Origin: Xanthostigma xanthostigma
Lineage: Eukaryota > Arthropoda > Insecta > Raphidioptera > Raphidiidae
DNA length: 64,000 nucleotides
Assembly: GCA_963575645.1 (NCBI GenBank)
Contig: OY754465.1
Coordinates: forward strand, 60,969,901 to 61,033,900
Reading direction: 5' to 3'
Under the pieces are notes generated by a model, which searched no databases, was not told where the DNA came from, and saw only the letters and a list, made by a program, of their open reading frames with translations. Both the position numbers and the translations under genes were made by a program. How positions within the stretch are numbered: the first letter of the stretch is position 1; each line of letters starts with the position of its first letter. This document shows positions 63,360 through 64,000 of this stretch, piece after piece.

Positions 63360-64000
63360 TTATAAATAAATTATTCGTGTATGCGTTAGATTGCCAAGTA
63401 AAAACTTAGCACCTTCTTTTTTTATCGGTAAAAGCCGATAAACTTAAATCGAACTTGGCCCTTTTTCCACATTCACGTTTTTGTGGGAAATACACCCAGC
63501 TACTTGAGCACTACTAGACCAATGTACGATCACAGAAGTCGAAAGATCGTAACTGTACCTTTGACATTTTTGTGCCAAAAGCTCCAGTTTTAATAACGTT
63601 TTCAAGACGCATATTAATCAGGTATTAGCGGAATTTATTGCGAATTACCACGAATTAGTAATTGTGGACTATACAGTAAGGTTAGGTTATTATTGTATAA
63701 GCCGCTTGCCTGACTGGTTAAAGTTCATTGGCAGTGGTGTTCTGAATATCTGCAATACAAATCTGAACTGTATATAACGTCGATATCTGTGGTGAAAAGG
63801 CAAAAGTGCGTATCACTCGAATTTCTCTTTACTTCTCCATTTACGAGGTCTACAGTCTACACATAAGCAACTGTGATCATGCAAACATTTGTTTCAAATA
63901 ACAAAAGTTGGTGGCCTTAAAAAAACCGCTTAAAGTTTTAAATTAATGCACGTTTTTCAAGTTTCCTGAAGCCAAAAAGTGTGCACCCAGTCGACTGGTT
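63360..64000. other. Nothing recognised
   Basis: No supported gene, RNA or bounded repeat to the window end. Confidence 0.45.

Overview
The window looks like a piece of an insect genome, most probably a moth or butterfly. It is AT-rich, holds one recognisable protein gene with long introns, and is otherwise packed with decayed transposable elements. The lepidopteran call is an inference from repeat style: Helitron ends of the TCTATACTAATAT...CTAG|T kind, many small hAT-type elements, and tRNA-headed SINE-like repeats. I see no bacterial, viral or CRISPR features.

The gene (minus strand, 23281 to 1 and on past the left edge) is a MICAL-like (MICALL) scaffold protein. Four coding exons join in phase: 23272-23121 and 13987-13800 (calponin-homology domain), 8718-8624 (Gly/Ser/Pro linker) and 1156-1 (LIM domain, then a long acidic, serine-rich tail with an NPF motif). 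The 530 visible residues lack the C-terminal bMERB region expected of the family, which should lie past the left edge. The start codon follows a splice acceptor by 9 bases, so the transcript begins further right, at a place I could not fix. GC-richer stretches near 28.5, 43.4 and 59.7 kb are weak candidates.

Introns (1.2-8.6, 8.7-13.8 and 14.0-23.1 kb): hAT-type elements with 8-bp target duplications at 3412, 4708, 10849 and 18061; foldback elements at 9173, 14263 and 14851; Helitron pieces at 7016 and 9622; a nested element at 19541-20529; a LINE 3' fragment at 20998-21475; and a 426-bp tandem duplication at 15399-16248 whose unit carries an exon-like segment.

Right of the gene (23.3-64 kb): almost wholly repeats. 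They include large foldbacks (24.1-25.5, 27.2, 37.0, 40.2, 55.1, 60.3 and 62.3 kb), hAT-type elements with exact 8-bp duplications (33157, 35222, 40927, 46845, 48818, 51560, 53505), two TTAA-bounded elements (44360, 61307), a complete small Helitron carrying a tRNA-Lys-like piece (56759-57494), tRNA-headed SINE-like segments, and a LINE remnant near 58 kb. Nesting is frequent and sometimes three levels deep.

The observation I rate highest links the gene and its repeats. Two inverted copies of a ~310-bp repeat (11893-12201 and 23341-23652) flank the two CH-domain exons, the right copy only ~60 bases from the exon 1 acceptor. This is the layout that favours back-splicing. A circle of exons 1 and 2 would encode the complete CH domain and reach an in-frame stop two codons after the junction. 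It is a prediction only.
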